A stretch of 64,000 bases of DNA, taken from contig JADJYF010000008.1 of NCBI GenBank assembly GCA_016719885.1, forward strand, positions 248,001 to 312,000, written 5' to 3'. Of the stretch, positions 39,345-51,068 are shown piece by piece; position 1 is the first letter of the stretch, and the number at the start of each line of letters is the position of its first letter. The position numbers and the translations under genes are program-made. The DNA comes from Pseudomonadota bacterium (lineage in GTDB: Bacteria > Pseudomonadota > Gammaproteobacteria > Ga0077536). The notes below the pieces were generated by a model, which was not told the DNA's origin, made no database searches, and saw only the letters and a program-made list of their open reading frames with translations.

Positions 39345-39383
39345 AATTGTGCAACTCTAGCGCGGCTCGCGCCGCGCGTCGCT

Positions 39384-39719
39384 TTAAGCGACGACGTCCT
39401 TGATGGCCTTCATCGCCGCGGCGCGAACCGACAGGCTGGCCGGACGCGCTTCGACCTTCACCATCTCGCCGGTGAAGGGGTTGCGAGCCATGCCGGCCTT
39501 GCGCGCGGCCTTCTGCACGCGACGCAGCTTGACGCCGATTTCCGGCACCGCGAATTCACCGGAACCGTTCTTGATCAGGTGACGTGCAGCCAGCGCCTTG
39601 GTTGCGCTGAGCACGGACTGGACTTGCTTCTTGGTCAGGCCGGTATCGTCGGCCAACGCAGCGATGATCTGCGACTTGGTCTGCTTTTCCTTGATCGCAC
39701 TGGTCTTGGCTTTGCTCAT
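39384..39719 (-). CDS. HU/IHF-family DNA-binding protein
   Basis: 111 residues, slightly longer than the normal 90. A basic N-terminal extension (MSKAKTSAIKEKQ) precedes the HU core (TKSQIIAALADDTGLTKKQV). The beta-arm region is FAVPEIGVKLRRVQKAARKAGMARNPFTG, with the RNP intercalating turn and VRAAAMKAIKDVV at the end. It bends or compacts DNA as a nucleoid protein; the extended N-terminus resembles HU variants of Xanthomonadales and relatives. AAGGGAG precedes the ATG. It has its own strong terminator. Confidence 0.92.
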   Translation of the reverse strand: MSKAKTSAIKEKQTKSQIIAALADDTGLTKKQVQSVLSATKALAARHLIKNGSGEFAVPEIGVKLRRVQKAARKAGMARNPFTGEMVKVEARPASLSVRAAAMKAIKDVVA

Positions 39720-40075
39720 GATGTCTCCCTTATAGGTGGCAGCGTATTGGGGTGGCTGGATTCTTGCCAGTTTTTTGGATTAATCGTCGCACTATTCGTA
39801 ACTGGTCTATCGGTCCTGTCCGTGGGCGAAGACTGGTGCGACGACGCTGACCTTGACGTGGCGCCGGGCACGAGCTCGACCGCACGTCTTCGTCAGGATG
39901 GGGACGCTTTCGTGCAACAGGTCGAAATCGACCGCGCTACTATAATCACCGGCGCTGAAAAGGGAAGCCCTCGCCCGGGGTTTTTGGCCGATTTTTCCGA
40001 GAAAATCGCGATTCGCATGCGCGGGATCACTGTCGCGGCCGAATAATACGCATGCGTCGCGCCGGCACGGTGCGT
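39720..40075. other. 356-base intergenic region without a gene
   Basis: It must hold the promoter of the minus-strand HU-like gene. A plus-strand TATAAT at 39941-39946 stands out but has no convincing -35, and the sequence beyond it has no open frame. I see no tRNA, small RNA or riboswitch that I can support. Confidence 0.4.
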
Positions 40076-40858
40076 TCATGCCGCGCAAAGTCGTGCTTCC
40101 AGCGCCTGCAACACCTCGCGCGCCGGGCCCTTGATGTGATGCCTGACGTCGTTGGAAAGGGCGGTGCTGTCGGGATTGATCTCGACCGTCACGCAGCCAC
40201 GCGCACTTGCCTCCAACATCGGCTCGGCGATGTAGGGAAACGCGGCGGTGGTACCGATGGCAATCATGACGTCGAAGCCGCGCGCCAGTTGATGTTCATA
40301 CTGGTGCACCGCGCTGCCCGGCAACATCTCGCCGAACAACACCACGTCGGGCCGCACCAGGCCGTCGCAATGCATGCACCGAGGCGGCAGCACGGTGAGA
40401 TCGAAATCGATGTTGTCGAAAGCAGCGCGACAGGCACAGCAATACAGGCGCGACAGGTTGCCGTGCAGTTCGATCACGTTGCGACTGCCGGCGGCGCGAT
40501 GAAAGCCATCGACGTTCTGCGTCACGACCCAAAGTTCGAAGCGCGCATCCCAGGTCGCCAGCACACGATGACCATCATTGGGACCGGCGGCGCGACAGGC
40601 GTTGTCGATCTGCGCGATGTACTTCCAGGTCAGCGCCGGATTACGTGCCAGTGTGTAGGCATGCAGGATGTCCTCGATCGGCATGTTCTGTTCGATTTCT
40701 ATGTCGTTGTACAGCCCGTTGATTCCGCGATAGGTCGGCAGGCCGGAATCGGCCGACATGCCGGCGCCGCTCAACACCGCCACGCGCCGCGCGCGGCGCA
40801 AAGCCTCGACCACCGGCGTCAGCGTCTCCTGCCATGGCTCCCGCGCCCGTCCGTTCAT
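40076..40858 (-). CDS. cobB: Sir2-family NAD-dependent protein deacetylase (sirtuin)
   Basis: About 260 residues. NAD-binding GAGMSADSGLPTYRG, TQNVDGFH and the catalytic His in ELHGNLSR are present. So are two CxxC pairs for zinc (CCAC at about 142-145, CMHC later). It removes acetyl (or other acyl) groups from lysines, consuming NAD. The Pat-like acetyltransferase at 11.6-14.3 kb is the natural counterpart. The SD AAGGAG is nine bases from the ATG at 40858 but only three from the one at 40864, so the shorter form is chosen. The stop of the SDR gene overlaps that SD. Confidence 0.9.
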   Translation of the reverse strand: MNGRAREPWQETLTPVVEALRRARRVAVLSGAGMSADSGLPTYRGINGLYNDIEIEQNMPIEDILHAYTLARNPALTWKYIAQIDNACRAAGPNDGHRVLATWDARFELWVVTQNVDGFHRAAGSRNVIELHGNLSRLYCCACRAAFDNIDFDLTVLPPRCMHCDGLVRPDVVLFGEMLPGSAVHQYEHQLARGFDVMIAIGTTAAFPYIAEPMLEASARGCVTVEINPDSTALSNDVRHHIKGPAREVLQALEARLCAA

Positions 40859-40871
40859 GCTCATGCACTCC

Positions 40872-41678
40872 TTAACTCAGATCGCGAAAACGCCGCGATT
40901 CGCGCCGTGAAACCGCGTGCGCGAGGCCGCGCGGCAACACGCCGGCGAGCGACGCGATGAATCGATTGATACGCCCAGGGATATGCACCAGGCGTCCGGC
41001 CGCGGCCGCCGTCAGCCCTTCCTCGGCAACGCGCTCGGCGCTCATCCACAGCCACCTCGGCAGACTCGCGAGCTGCGCGCGGGTACCGGTCACGTCGTGG
41101 AATTCGGAATAGGTGAAACCCGGGCACAACGCGCACACGCGCACGCCGGCGCTCTCGCATTCCAGCGCCAGTGATTCGGAGAAACGGATCATCCAGGCCT
41201 TGCTGGCCGCGTACAGCGTATGGCCCGCGCTGCCCGGCAGGTAGCCGGCCAGCGACGCGACATTGATGATGGTGCCACGGCGGCGCGCGCACATCGTCGT
41301 CACCACGCCGTGACTCAACTCGGCGACCGCCTCAACCATCACGCGTTGAAAGCGTTCGTGCACCTGCCACTCGTGCGTGACGTAACGACCCGGCACACCG
41401 TAACCGGCGTTGTTGATCAGCACCGCGATGTCGCGCGTCGGCAGCGCTTCGAGCAGGCCCGCCACCGCGCCGGGCGCGCCGAGATCGATCACGAGCGGCC
41501 GCACCTCGATACCATGCGCGCGCTCCAGTTCGCGCGCCAGGGTCGCGAGGCGGTCAGCGCGTCGGGCCACGGCGACGATGTCGTGACCGCGGGCCGCGAG
41601 CAGGCGACAGAAGGCCTGGCCGATGCCCGCCGAGGCGCCGGTCACGAGTGCAATGGGTCGGGTATGGGTTGAATTCAT
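40872..41678 (-). CDS. Short-chain dehydrogenase/reductase (SDR) family protein
   Basis: 268 residues, classical SDR. The cofactor loop VTGASAGIGQAF, the NNAGYG motif and the catalytic YAASK are all present. Similar proteins reduce long-chain or cyclic ketones. A hydrophobic C-terminal end suggests peripheral membrane contact. It is immediately upstream of the sirtuin gene, sharing its ribosome site region, so the pair is probably co-transcribed; the functional link is unclear. Confidence 0.88.
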   Translation of the reverse strand: MNSTHTRPIALVTGASAGIGQAFCRLLAARGHDIVAVARRADRLATLARELERAHGIEVRPLVIDLGAPGAVAGLLEALPTRDIAVLINNAGYGVPGRYVTHEWQVHERFQRVMVEAVAELSHGVVTTMCARRRGTIINVASLAGYLPGSAGHTLYAASKAWMIRFSESLALECESAGVRVCALCPGFTYSEFHDVTGTRAQLASLPRWLWMSAERVAEEGLTAAAAGRLVHIPGRINRFIASLAGVLPRGLAHAVSRRESRRFRDLS

Positions 41679-41818
41679 GCGCGGCTCGCCAGCGCGATGG
41701 TAACGCCTCGACGCGATGGTGTGTCAGCCGCACCCGCCGTTCGCGCGATTCCGGCCGCCTGCGCCATCGCCCATAATGCCGTGCCGATGATCACGCCCTT
41801 ACGCCGCCGGACACGCGC

Positions 41819-43072
41819 TTGCTGACACGACTCTGGAATCGCCGCCACCAGCCGTGGGTGATGCTGTGGCCGCTGGCGCTCGCGCAGATGACGTCGTGGG
41901 GCACCATGTACTACAGCTTCTCGCTGTTTGCCGGCCCCATGCAGCGCGAACTGGGTTGGTCACAGCCGGCCATGAACACCGCCCTGACCCTGGGCCTGTT
42001 GATGACCGCCGTGATGGCCTACCCGGTAGGCACGCTGTTCGACCGCACCGGCGGGCGCTGGCTGATGACCTTGGGTTCGCTGGGCGGTGGCCTGTTGCTG
42101 CTGGTGTGGTCGGATATCAAGACCCTGCCGCAGTTCTACGTGATGTGGTTGACGCTCGGCGTGTGCATGGCCTGCTGCCTGATGGAACCGCTGATGGCGG
42201 TCATCAACCGCGTGTTCGGCAAGGACGCGCGCCGCGGCATGATCGCCGTGACCATGGTCACGGGCCTGTCGGGCACGGTGTTCGTGCCCTTGAGCGGTCA
42301 TCTCATCAACGTGCTCGACTGGCGGCCGAGCATGGCCCTGCTGGGGGCGCTCAACCTGCTTTATTGCGCGCCCGTGCACTGGTGGTTCGTGCCGCCGCAC
42401 GACGGCGGCACGCGCACCCAGCATCCACTGTTCAAGCTGCGCGGCCGCGTGCACATGCGCCGCCGGCTGCGCAACCCGGTGTTCTGGGGGTTGGCGCTGT
42501 GGTACACGTCCTACAGCCTGACGGCGTCGAGTCTCATCTTCCAGTTCGTGCCGCTGCTGCGCGCCGAGCAGGTTGCCGACAGCGTGATCTTCTCCGCCTT
42601 CGCGCTCATCGGCCCCATGCAGGTGGCGGCGCGCATGTTCATCGTCACCGTTGCCCGGCACGCTTCGATTGCACGGCTTGGCGCATTCACTTCAGCGCTG
42701 TCGCCGCTGGCGGTACTCATTCTGATCTACGCACCCCACGAGCGCTGGTGGCTATACCTGTTCGCCGCCTGCTTCGCCACCGGGCACGGCATCACCACCA
42801 TCCTGCGTGGTATTGCACCGGTCGAGTGGCTGGGACGCGAGCACTTCGCGCGCACCATGGGCGCCATCGCCCTGCCGATGTCGGTGGCGATGGCCACCGC
42901 GCCGTCGCTGACCGCGCAGGTGTGGTCGGCCAGCGGCAGCAGTCGCGCCATGCTGTGGATGGTGTTCGCCGGCGCCCTGCTCGGCACCGTCGGTTACTGG
43001 CTGGCGGTCACGTCCCGGCGGCGCGCGCGGCGCCTGGCCCTGGCGCGCGTGCCGGAAGTGCGCGCGCCTTGA
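41819..43072 (+). CDS. MFS transporter
   Basis: 417 residues with about 12 membrane helices. Family signals are YPVGTLFDRTGGRWLMTLGSL in the loop between helices 2 and 3 and a long central loop with basic residues (LRGRVHMRRRLRNP). The N-terminal MTSWGTMYYSFSLFAGPMQRELGW resembles the oxalate:formate-antiporter/monocarboxylate side of the superfamily. The substrate is unknown. The frame begins with a TTG at 41819 that has only a weak ribosome site; ATG at 41860 is a possible but shorter start. It is divergent from the SDR gene. Confidence 0.85.
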   Translation: MLTRLWNRRHQPWVMLWPLALAQMTSWGTMYYSFSLFAGPMQRELGWSQPAMNTALTLGLLMTAVMAYPVGTLFDRTGGRWLMTLGSLGGGLLLLVWSDIKTLPQFYVMWLTLGVCMACCLMEPLMAVINRVFGKDARRGMIAVTMVTGLSGTVFVPLSGHLINVLDWRPSMALLGALNLLYCAPVHWWFVPPHDGGTRTQHPLFKLRGRVHMRRRLRNPVFWGLALWYTSYSLTASSLIFQFVPLLRAEQVADSVIFSAFALIGPMQVAARMFIVTVARHASIARLGAFTSALSPLAVLILIYAPHERWWLYLFAACFATGHGITTILRGIAPVEWLGREHFARTMGAIALPMSVAMATAPSLTAQVWSASGSSRAMLWMVFAGALLGTVGYWLAVTSRRRARRLALARVPEVRAP

Positions 43073-43173
43073 AGCGGCGCGATCCCGCCTCAATCTTCCC
43101 CGGACGGTGAACGAGCGCGGCGCGCCAGGCATGGCGCGGCCGCGTCACCGCATGCCCCTACAGGAAGATCACC

Positions 43174-45588
<2,415 letters not shown>

Positions 45589-45596
45589 CATTTCAA

Positions 45597-45619
45597 TGTG
45601 CGAATGAATTCGCACCTAC
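45597..45619. repeat. REP-like palindrome, copy 4
   Basis: GTGCGAATGAATTCGCACCTAC starts eight bases after the lon stop. A partial, mutated second arm (GAGTTCATTCGCGGGCACGG) follows within 20 bases, in front of the RraB-like gene's 3' end. Confidence 0.7.
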
Positions 45620-45653
45620 TGGGGGGAGCGAGTTCATTCGCGGGCACGGGGCA

Positions 45654-45998
45654 TCATTCGCGCCCGTAACAGCCCCAGCCGTCGTTGCGCCCACCGAGCG
45701 CGGCGGCGTCCTTGCCGAGCTGGCGCTCATAGCCATTGATGTGCTCGTAGCTCGCCACCATGATGGGATGCGCCTGCACCTGAAAGGCGTAGCCCTGTTC
45801 GCCTTCGTAGCGGCCGAAAGAGACTTTCTGGCCGTAGCGCAACAGGCGCATGGCGAATTCCAGCGCGGACGGCTCGTCGGCGAAGATCACCGCGAAATCG
45901 ACCTCGCGCGGAATGTCGAGATTGTCCCCGCCCTGCTTCATCTTCCACAGCACGTTGCCGTTGTCGTCGTCGGGATACTGTACGTAGTCTCTTTCCAT
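45654..45998 (-). CDS. RraB-like regulator of ribonuclease E, putative
   Basis: 114 residues. Blocks like DDDNGNVLWKMKQGGDNLDIPREVDF and FAVIFADEPSALEFAMRLL match the RraB fold (alpha+beta, formerly DUF1260). RraB inhibits RNase E in E. coli and changes its target set. The rest (YEGEQGYAFQVQAHPIMVAS) also fits. The assignment is from memory of the family pattern. It is tail-to-tail with lon. Confidence 0.7.
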   Translation of the reverse strand: MERDYVQYPDDDNGNVLWKMKQGGDNLDIPREVDFAVIFADEPSALEFAMRLLRYGQKVSFGRYEGEQGYAFQVQAHPIMVASYEHINGYERQLGKDAAALGGRNDGWGCYGRE

Positions 45999-46336
45999 CG
46001 TCGCGCGTGCTCATTGATACGGTCAGCGCGGCATTATGGCCAAGGCCGGGCCGCCTCGCCCAGCCGTTCGCGCCGGCGGCCCCTCAAGTCGCTTCGCCGC
46101 GGGCCGCTAGCGTGGGGGCTGGGCGTCAGGCCCATCTCGCGGCAAGGACGAGTGCGGCATACCCCCAGGGACGGTGTGAGGCGCGCCCGCGCCCGTCCTG
46201 CAGACTTCGTCACAAACTGTTACAGCGCCGAGTGACCGGCGTCACAAGCACGCCAATGTGGACGTCTCCAGACCTCAGGTATCCCGCCGGGGGGTCGCTT
46301 TAGGGCGCAAGAACCTGAAGAAAGCGGGAGTCCGCC
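45999..46336. other. 338-base intergenic region without a gene
   Basis: The head-to-head space between the RraB-like gene and the DUF1631 gene. It is very GC-rich and contains several possible short hairpins but no open frame that looks like protein, no tRNA and no riboswitch I recognise. Both promoters should be here. Confidence 0.4.
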
Positions 46337-48899
46337 ATGGCAACGGCCACTGTCACACCCATCGTCCCGACCAAATCGAAGCTGCTCATGGACGAGTGCC
46401 AGCGCCTTGCGTGCTCACGGCTGGAGGAGATCCTGAAGGATGTCCTGACCCAGGCCGACGATGTCCTGTTCAAATTCGCCAACGGCGCGGACAACTCGCG
46501 GCGCCAGAACCTGTTCTTCGACGCCATGCGTGAACTGCGCATCAAGCGTGGCCAGGTCGAAGCGGCGTTCGTCAAGAATCTGCGCGCCGGCCTGCGCGAG
46601 GCCATGGAACCACCGCGGCCCGGCGTGCGCAGCCTGGCCGGCGCGTTCGACGGCGAGCTGTCGCTGATCGGCATGGACGAGGTGGAGGAAGACCTCGCCA
46701 TCAACACTTTCGTCGCCAATGCCCATAACCGTTGCGCGCGCGAATTGTTCGGCCTCGAACAACGCCTGGCGGTGCTGCTCAAGCAGCCCAAGCTCAACAA
46801 TGAGAACAACCCCTTGAGCCCGCTTGCCATCGGCCGCGCGCTGCGCGACGCCTGTGAAGTGCTGGATGCCGACATCGAAGCGCGCATCACGCTGTACAAG
46901 CTGTTCGACAAGCACGGCCTCGGCGCCATCCTGCAGTTTTACGGCGAGGTGAACCAGGTATTGATCAATGGCGGCGTACTGCCGCAGCTCGGCGCCGCGG
47001 CGCCGGCACACGCCGCGCCGCGCCGCACGCGCGTCATCATCGAAAGCGATGAGGGCCGGGTGGAAGGCGTCGGCGACGACGTGTTCTCGACGCTCACCAA
47101 TCTCATGCAAGGCCAGGGCTCACGTGGCGCAGGTGGCGCGGGCGGCGTGGGCGGTGGTCCGGCGCCGAGCATGATCAACCTCGGCGGTGGTGTCGGTGGT
47201 GTCGGTGGTGTCGGTGGTGTCGGTGGTGTCGGTGGTGTCGGTGGTGTCGGTGGTGTCGGTGGTGTCGGTGGTGTCGGTGTGTCGGCGGTGTCGGCGGTGT
47301 CGGCGGTGTCGGCGGCTTTCCGGTCCTGGGCATGGACGAGCCCGCCGAATTCCTGAGCGTGCCGGCGCTGGTCGACACCTTGACCCAGCTGCAGCGCGGC
47401 GACCAGTTGGCCGGCGCGGGCCAGGCACAGGGCGAAGCCGTCGGTATGGCCCTCGGCCCGGTCAATGTCCTGCGCGGCCTGCGCAGCACTGGCGCCATCG
47501 GGCAGATGGCGCCCACCCAGGACATGACGCTCGAAATCGTGTCGCTGATCTTCGATTACATCCTGCAGGACAAATCGATCCCCGATGCATTGAAAGCGCT
47601 GCTCGGCCGCCTGCAGATCCCGGTCCTGAAGGTCGCCATCCTCGAGCGCGAGGTGTTCTCGCACAAGACCCATCCGGCGCGGCGCCTGATCGATACGCTG
47701 GCGCGCGCGGCGGTCGGCTGGTACGAAGGACTGCCGCAGTCGGACGCGCTGTACGACAAGATGGAACAGGCGGTCAATCGCGTCGTCGACGAATTCGAAA
47801 ACGATGTCGCGCTGTTCCAGGAGGTGCTCGACGATTTCACTGCCTTCATCGACCACGAAACCGAACGCGCCGACGAACGCGCGGAAAAATCGTCACGCTC
47901 GCTGCGCACCCGCGAGCAGATCGTGCTGGCCAAGATGGCGGTCGACGACGAACTGCGCGCGCGCCTCAAGGGCTTCGACGTGCGCGAGTTCGTGCAGGAC
48001 TTCCTGCTCGACTACTGGCGACAGCTGTTGATCATTTCCCATGTCGAACACGGCGTCGACAGCGATATATGGCAACAGCAGCTGCACACCGTCGATGAGC
48101 TGGTGTGGTCGGTGCAGCCCAAGCTGACCGCGGAGGACCGCAAGGAACTGTCCGCGCGCCTGCCTAACATGCTGAAGAGCATCAAGCGCGGCATGCTGGC
48201 GCTGGAGATGTCGCCGCCGGAGTGCAGCAAGTTCCTGAGCATGCTCGCCAGCCTGCACGTGGTGGCAATCAAGAATATCGAGGAGTCGAGCATCGCCGCG
48301 CGCAAACTCGGCGGCGGCACTGAAGCCACGGCGCCGACGCCCGCGCGCGTCGCCGATGTCAACGACCCGAACAGCGAAGAGTTCATCAAGCGCGGACTGG
48401 CGCGCCTGTTCGAGCGCAAGGTCGGAGAACCCATCGCGCTCGACATCGACTTCACGGCCTTCGAGCCCGAGCAGGGGCGGGGACCGTCGGACACTTCACG
48501 GACGAAGTGGCGAACGATGCCGATCTCGAACGTCATATCGAAGAGGTCACCACGCTCGATCTCGGCGACTGGATGGAATTCACCGACGCCGCCGGCAGCG
48601 TGGAGCGCGGCCGCTTCACCTGGATCAGCCCCACCACCGGCCGCTACCTGTTCACCAACCGGCAGGGCGACATGATGCGGGACGCGACGCTCATCGACCT
48701 GGCCCAGCAGTTGAAGGAGCAGCGTGCCGTGATCATCCGCGCCGAGGCCGACCCGCTGTTCGACCGCGTGCTCGGTGAGTTGATCGACAAGCTCGAAGCC
48801 CAGACCGCGCCGCCTGAACGGCGCGTTCGGCGCCGATCCCGCGACCGGCGCCAGGCGCGGGCCGCCCACCGCCGGCACCGTGCCATCGCCTCGCCATAG
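46337..48899 (+). pseudogene. DUF1631 family protein, broken by two apparent frameshifts
   Basis: Adding one base at two places restores one DUF1631 protein of about 854 residues. Segment 1 runs from the ATG at 46337 (GGGAG seven bases upstream) to about 47280. Segment 2 continues one base out of frame (GFPVLGMDEPAEFLSVPAL) to about 48475. Segment 3 (TDEVANDADLERH, ending in WISPTTGRYLFTNRQG, a typical DUF1631/PilZ-like end) runs to 48899. Break 1 is an 8-base unit in the 9-base tandem repeat. Break 2 is in the G-rich run AGGGGCGGGG. DUF1631 proteins are of unknown role; relatives occur near flagellar and c-di-GMP genes. Sequencing error is as likely as decay. Confidence 0.75.
47186..47310 (+). 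repeat. Tandem 9-bp repeat (GGTGGTGTC) within DUF1631
   Basis: Ten perfect GGTGGTGTC units (47186-47275), coding for Gly-Gly-Val in the first frame, are followed by an irregular 8-base unit GGTGTGTC (47276-47283) and three GGCGGTGTC units to 47310. The missing G in the short unit produces the first frameshift. The minus-strand reading gives the threonine/proline repeats seen in shadow frames. Confidence 0.95.
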
Positions 48900-48930
48900 C
48901 GCCTTTCACGACGCTTGCCAGCCCGGCGCG

Positions 48931-48950
48931 ATAATTAATATATTAATTAT
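48931..48950. promoter_or_regulatory. Palindromic operator before the first MarR gene
   Basis: ATAATTAATATATTAATTAT is a perfect 20-bp palindrome in an otherwise GC-rich genome. It lies 26 bases before the GTG start of the MarR-family gene. MarR proteins often bind such AT-rich palindromes, so it is probably an autoregulatory site and may overlap the promoter. Confidence 0.6.
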
Positions 48951-48976
48951 TAATTTCTGAACAGGGCCCCCGCATC

Positions 48977-49459
48977 GTGGCGATGCAGGACTTCAGCCAT
49001 TCGCTGCCCATGCTGCTGTATCGCGCGCTCGACGCGGTGATGCCGCGCTTTCGCCGCGTCTTCACCGCCGCCGGACTCACCGAGCAGCAATGGCGCGTGC
49101 TGCGCGTGCTGTGGGAGCGCGACGAGGTAGCCCACAACGCGCTCGCCGCGCTCACCCTCATTCCCCAGCCCAGCCTCATCGGCGTGCTCGATCGCCTGGC
49201 GGGCAACGGCCTCGTCGTGCGACGCCGCTCCGAAAGCGACCGCCGCGTGATGTACGTTTCGGCCACCGCCGCCGGTCGCGACCTGGAAGAGAAGCTCATG
49301 CCCGAAGTCGCCAAGGTCTATGCCGAGCTCAAGGCATCGCTCGATCGCGACACCTGGACGCAACTCGAATCCGGTCTGCGCGCGCTGGCGGGGGAACCGC
49401 CCGCCGCCACGGCGACCACCACCCGCGCCTCTTCAACCCGCAGCAGGAAAAAACCATGA
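48977..49459 (+). CDS. hpaR: MarR-family transcriptional regulator, HpaR-like
   Basis: 160 residues. A winged-helix MarR domain starts LPMLLYRALDAVMPRFRRVF. Recognition helix (QPSLIGVLDRLAGNGLVVRRR) and wing (SDRRVMYVSATAAGRDL) are present. Homoprotocatechuate regulators of the HpaR subfamily have the same length and spacing (GLTEQQWRVLRVLWE). It overlaps the hpaB start by four bases (ATGA), which couples it to the monooxygenase. GTG at 48977 is preferred over ATG at 48983 because AGGG lies ten bases upstream. A basic/Thr-rich C-terminal tail is unusual but harmless. Confidence 0.85.
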   Translation: MAMQDFSHSLPMLLYRALDAVMPRFRRVFTAAGLTEQQWRVLRVLWERDEVAHNALAALTLIPQPSLIGVLDRLAGNGLVVRRRSESDRRVMYVSATAAGRDLEEKLMPEVAKVYAELKASLDRDTWTQLESGLRALAGEPPAATATTTRASSTRSRKKP

Positions 49460-50916
49460 AGGCATCGAACACCGGCACCGGTATACGTAACGGCCGCCAA
49501 TACCTGGCCGGTCTCGATGACGGCCGTGAAGTGTGGCTGGGCGGCAAACGGGTGGCGGACGTCACCACCGAAGCCGGCCTGTGTCGCGGCGCCCACACGC
49601 TCGCGGCCTTCATGGACCGGCAATTCGATCCGGCCCTCGCCGACACCTTGACCTATGAGGAAAACGGCCGCCGCTACGGCATGTCGTTCCTGACGCCGCG
49701 CTCGGCCCACGACGTGGCGCGACGCGGCGCGGCGTTCTACGCATGGGCGCGCTGGTCCCATGGCATGTTCGGTCGCACGCCAGACTACAAGAACGCGTCG
49801 GTGATGGCCTTCGCCGCCGGCGCCGACTTTCTTGCCCAGGGCCGGCCTGAATTCGCCGACAACATGCGCAACTACTACGCCTACGTGCGCGACAACGACA
49901 AGGTACTGACCCACACGCTGGTCAACCCGACCTTCAACCACGCGCAGGCCAAGGAAGGCAAGTACAGCGACAAGGTCGCGCTGCAGATCGTGAAAGAAAC
50001 CGACGCCGGCATCGTCGTCAACGGCGCGCGCCTGTTGGCGACGCTGGGGCCCCACGCCGATGAAATCGAAGTGTTCCCCTCCACGCTGCTGACCGCCTCG
50101 CCCGACAATCTGCCCTTCGCGTTCGCGTTTGCGCTGCCGGTCGGTACGCCCGGCATACGGCTCATCTGCCGCGATACCTACGATCTGAACCAGAGCCATT
50201 ACGACGCGCCGCTCGCCTCGCGTTTCGAGGAGATGGACGCGGTGGTGGTTTTCGACAACGTGCTGGTGCCGTGGGAACGCGTCTTCATGTATCGCGAACC
50301 CTTGCTGTGCAACCGCGCCTTCGCCGAGACCAACGCCGTCATCCACATGATGCACCAGGTGGTATGCGGCAAGCTCGCCAAGGCCGAATTCATCGTCGGC
50401 CTGCTGTGCGCGATGGCGCGCGCCACCGGCAAGGACAAGGACATGGAGGTCAAGGCGCAGATCGCCGAAGCGATGTGGATAGCGGAGAGCGTGCGCGCCT
50501 TCCGCTACGCCGGCGAAGGCCAGGCCCATGCCGATCAACGCGGCGTGTTCATGCCTTTGCGGCGGCCGCTCGATACGTCGCGCAACCTGTTCCCGAAAAT
50601 GTATCCGCGCCTCGTCGAACTGGTGCAGCTGCTCGGCTCGAGTTCGCTGATGGCCATTCCCTGCGAAGCGGACTTCGGCAACGGCATCAGCGGCGACGTC
50701 GCCCGCTATTTCCAGACCATCAATCTCGACAGCCGCGACCGTGTCGCGCTGTTCCGCCTCGCTCACGACGTCGCCATTTCCGCCTTCGGCAGCCGTCAGA
50801 CCTTGTACGAGCGGTTCTTCTTCGGACCGCAGACCATCATGGCCTCGATCTATTACGACCTCTACGACAAGGACGACATGATCGCGCGAGTGGAGGAGTT
50901 GTTGAAGCAGGCTTGA
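49456..50916 (+). CDS. hpaB: 4-hydroxyphenylacetate 3-monooxygenase, oxygenase component (HpaB family)
   Basis: 486 residues, HpaB/PvcC family of FADH2-dependent hydroxylases in the acyl-CoA dehydrogenase fold. Typical blocks are GRTPDYKNASVMAF, RNYYAYVRDNDKVLTHTL, HYDAPLASRFEEMDAVVVFDNVLVPWERVF and AQIAEAMWIAESVRA. It hydroxylates a phenol to a catechol using FADH2 from a separate reductase (HpaC), which is not encoded in the window. The gene overlaps hpaR (CAGGAA before the ATG). In the cluster context homoprotocatechuate is the likely product, but other phenols are possible. Confidence 0.88.
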   Translation: MKASNTGTGIRNGRQYLAGLDDGREVWLGGKRVADVTTEAGLCRGAHTLAAFMDRQFDPALADTLTYEENGRRYGMSFLTPRSAHDVARRGAAFYAWARWSHGMFGRTPDYKNASVMAFAAGADFLAQGRPEFADNMRNYYAYVRDNDKVLTHTLVNPTFNHAQAKEGKYSDKVALQIVKETDAGIVVNGARLLATLGPHADEIEVFPSTLLTASPDNLPFAFAFALPVGTPGIRLICRDTYDLNQSHYDAPLASRFEEMDAVVVFDNVLVPWERVFMYREPLLCNRAFAETNAVIHMMHQVVCGKLAKAEFIVGLLCAMARATGKDKDMEVKAQIAEAMWIAESVRAFRYAGEGQAHADQRGVFMPLRRPLDTSRNLFPKMYPRLVELVQLLGSSSLMAIPCEADFGNGISGDVARYFQTINLDSRDRVALFRLAHDVAISAFGSRQTLYERFFFGPQTIMASIYYDLYDKDDMIARVEELLKQA

Positions 50917-50973
50917 ACGGCGTTGGCAGCCGTCGAAGCACGGTCGGACAAGGGCGTGACCATGACTGTCACG

Positions 50974-51028
50974 CTGAAGCCTGACCCACAAAGGGGGCGC
51001 CGCAGAGGTATTGTGGGTCAGGCTTCAG
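50974..51028. repeat. Perfect 18-bp inverted repeat (TGAAGCCTGACCCACA element)
   Basis: CTGAAGCCTGACCCACAA (50974-50991) and TTGTGGGTCAGGCTTCAG (51011-51028) flank a 19-base loop containing GGGGGCGCC. One arm recurs alone at 36884. It lies between hpaB and the convergent MarR gene and could act as a bidirectional terminator or as a small mobile palindrome. Confidence 0.8.
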
Positions 51029-51042
51029 CCTGGCATTCGACT

Positions 51043-51064
51043 GGGCGAATGAGTTCGCATCTAG
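51043..51064. repeat. REP-like palindrome, copy 5 (diverged)
   Basis: GGGCGAATGAGTTCGCATCTAGG is a degenerate relative of the dispersed palindrome, lying directly at the 3' end of the MarR gene, 14 bases after the 18-bp inverted repeat. Confidence 0.5.
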
Positions 51065-51068
51065 GAAT

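Noticed and set aside
39941..39946. TATAAT as a promoter for a small RNA
   Set aside because: No -35 element at proper distance and no clear terminator or conserved structure follows.
47186..47310. Possible CRISPR array
   Set aside because: The units are 9 bp, directly abutting and in a coding frame, with no spacers.
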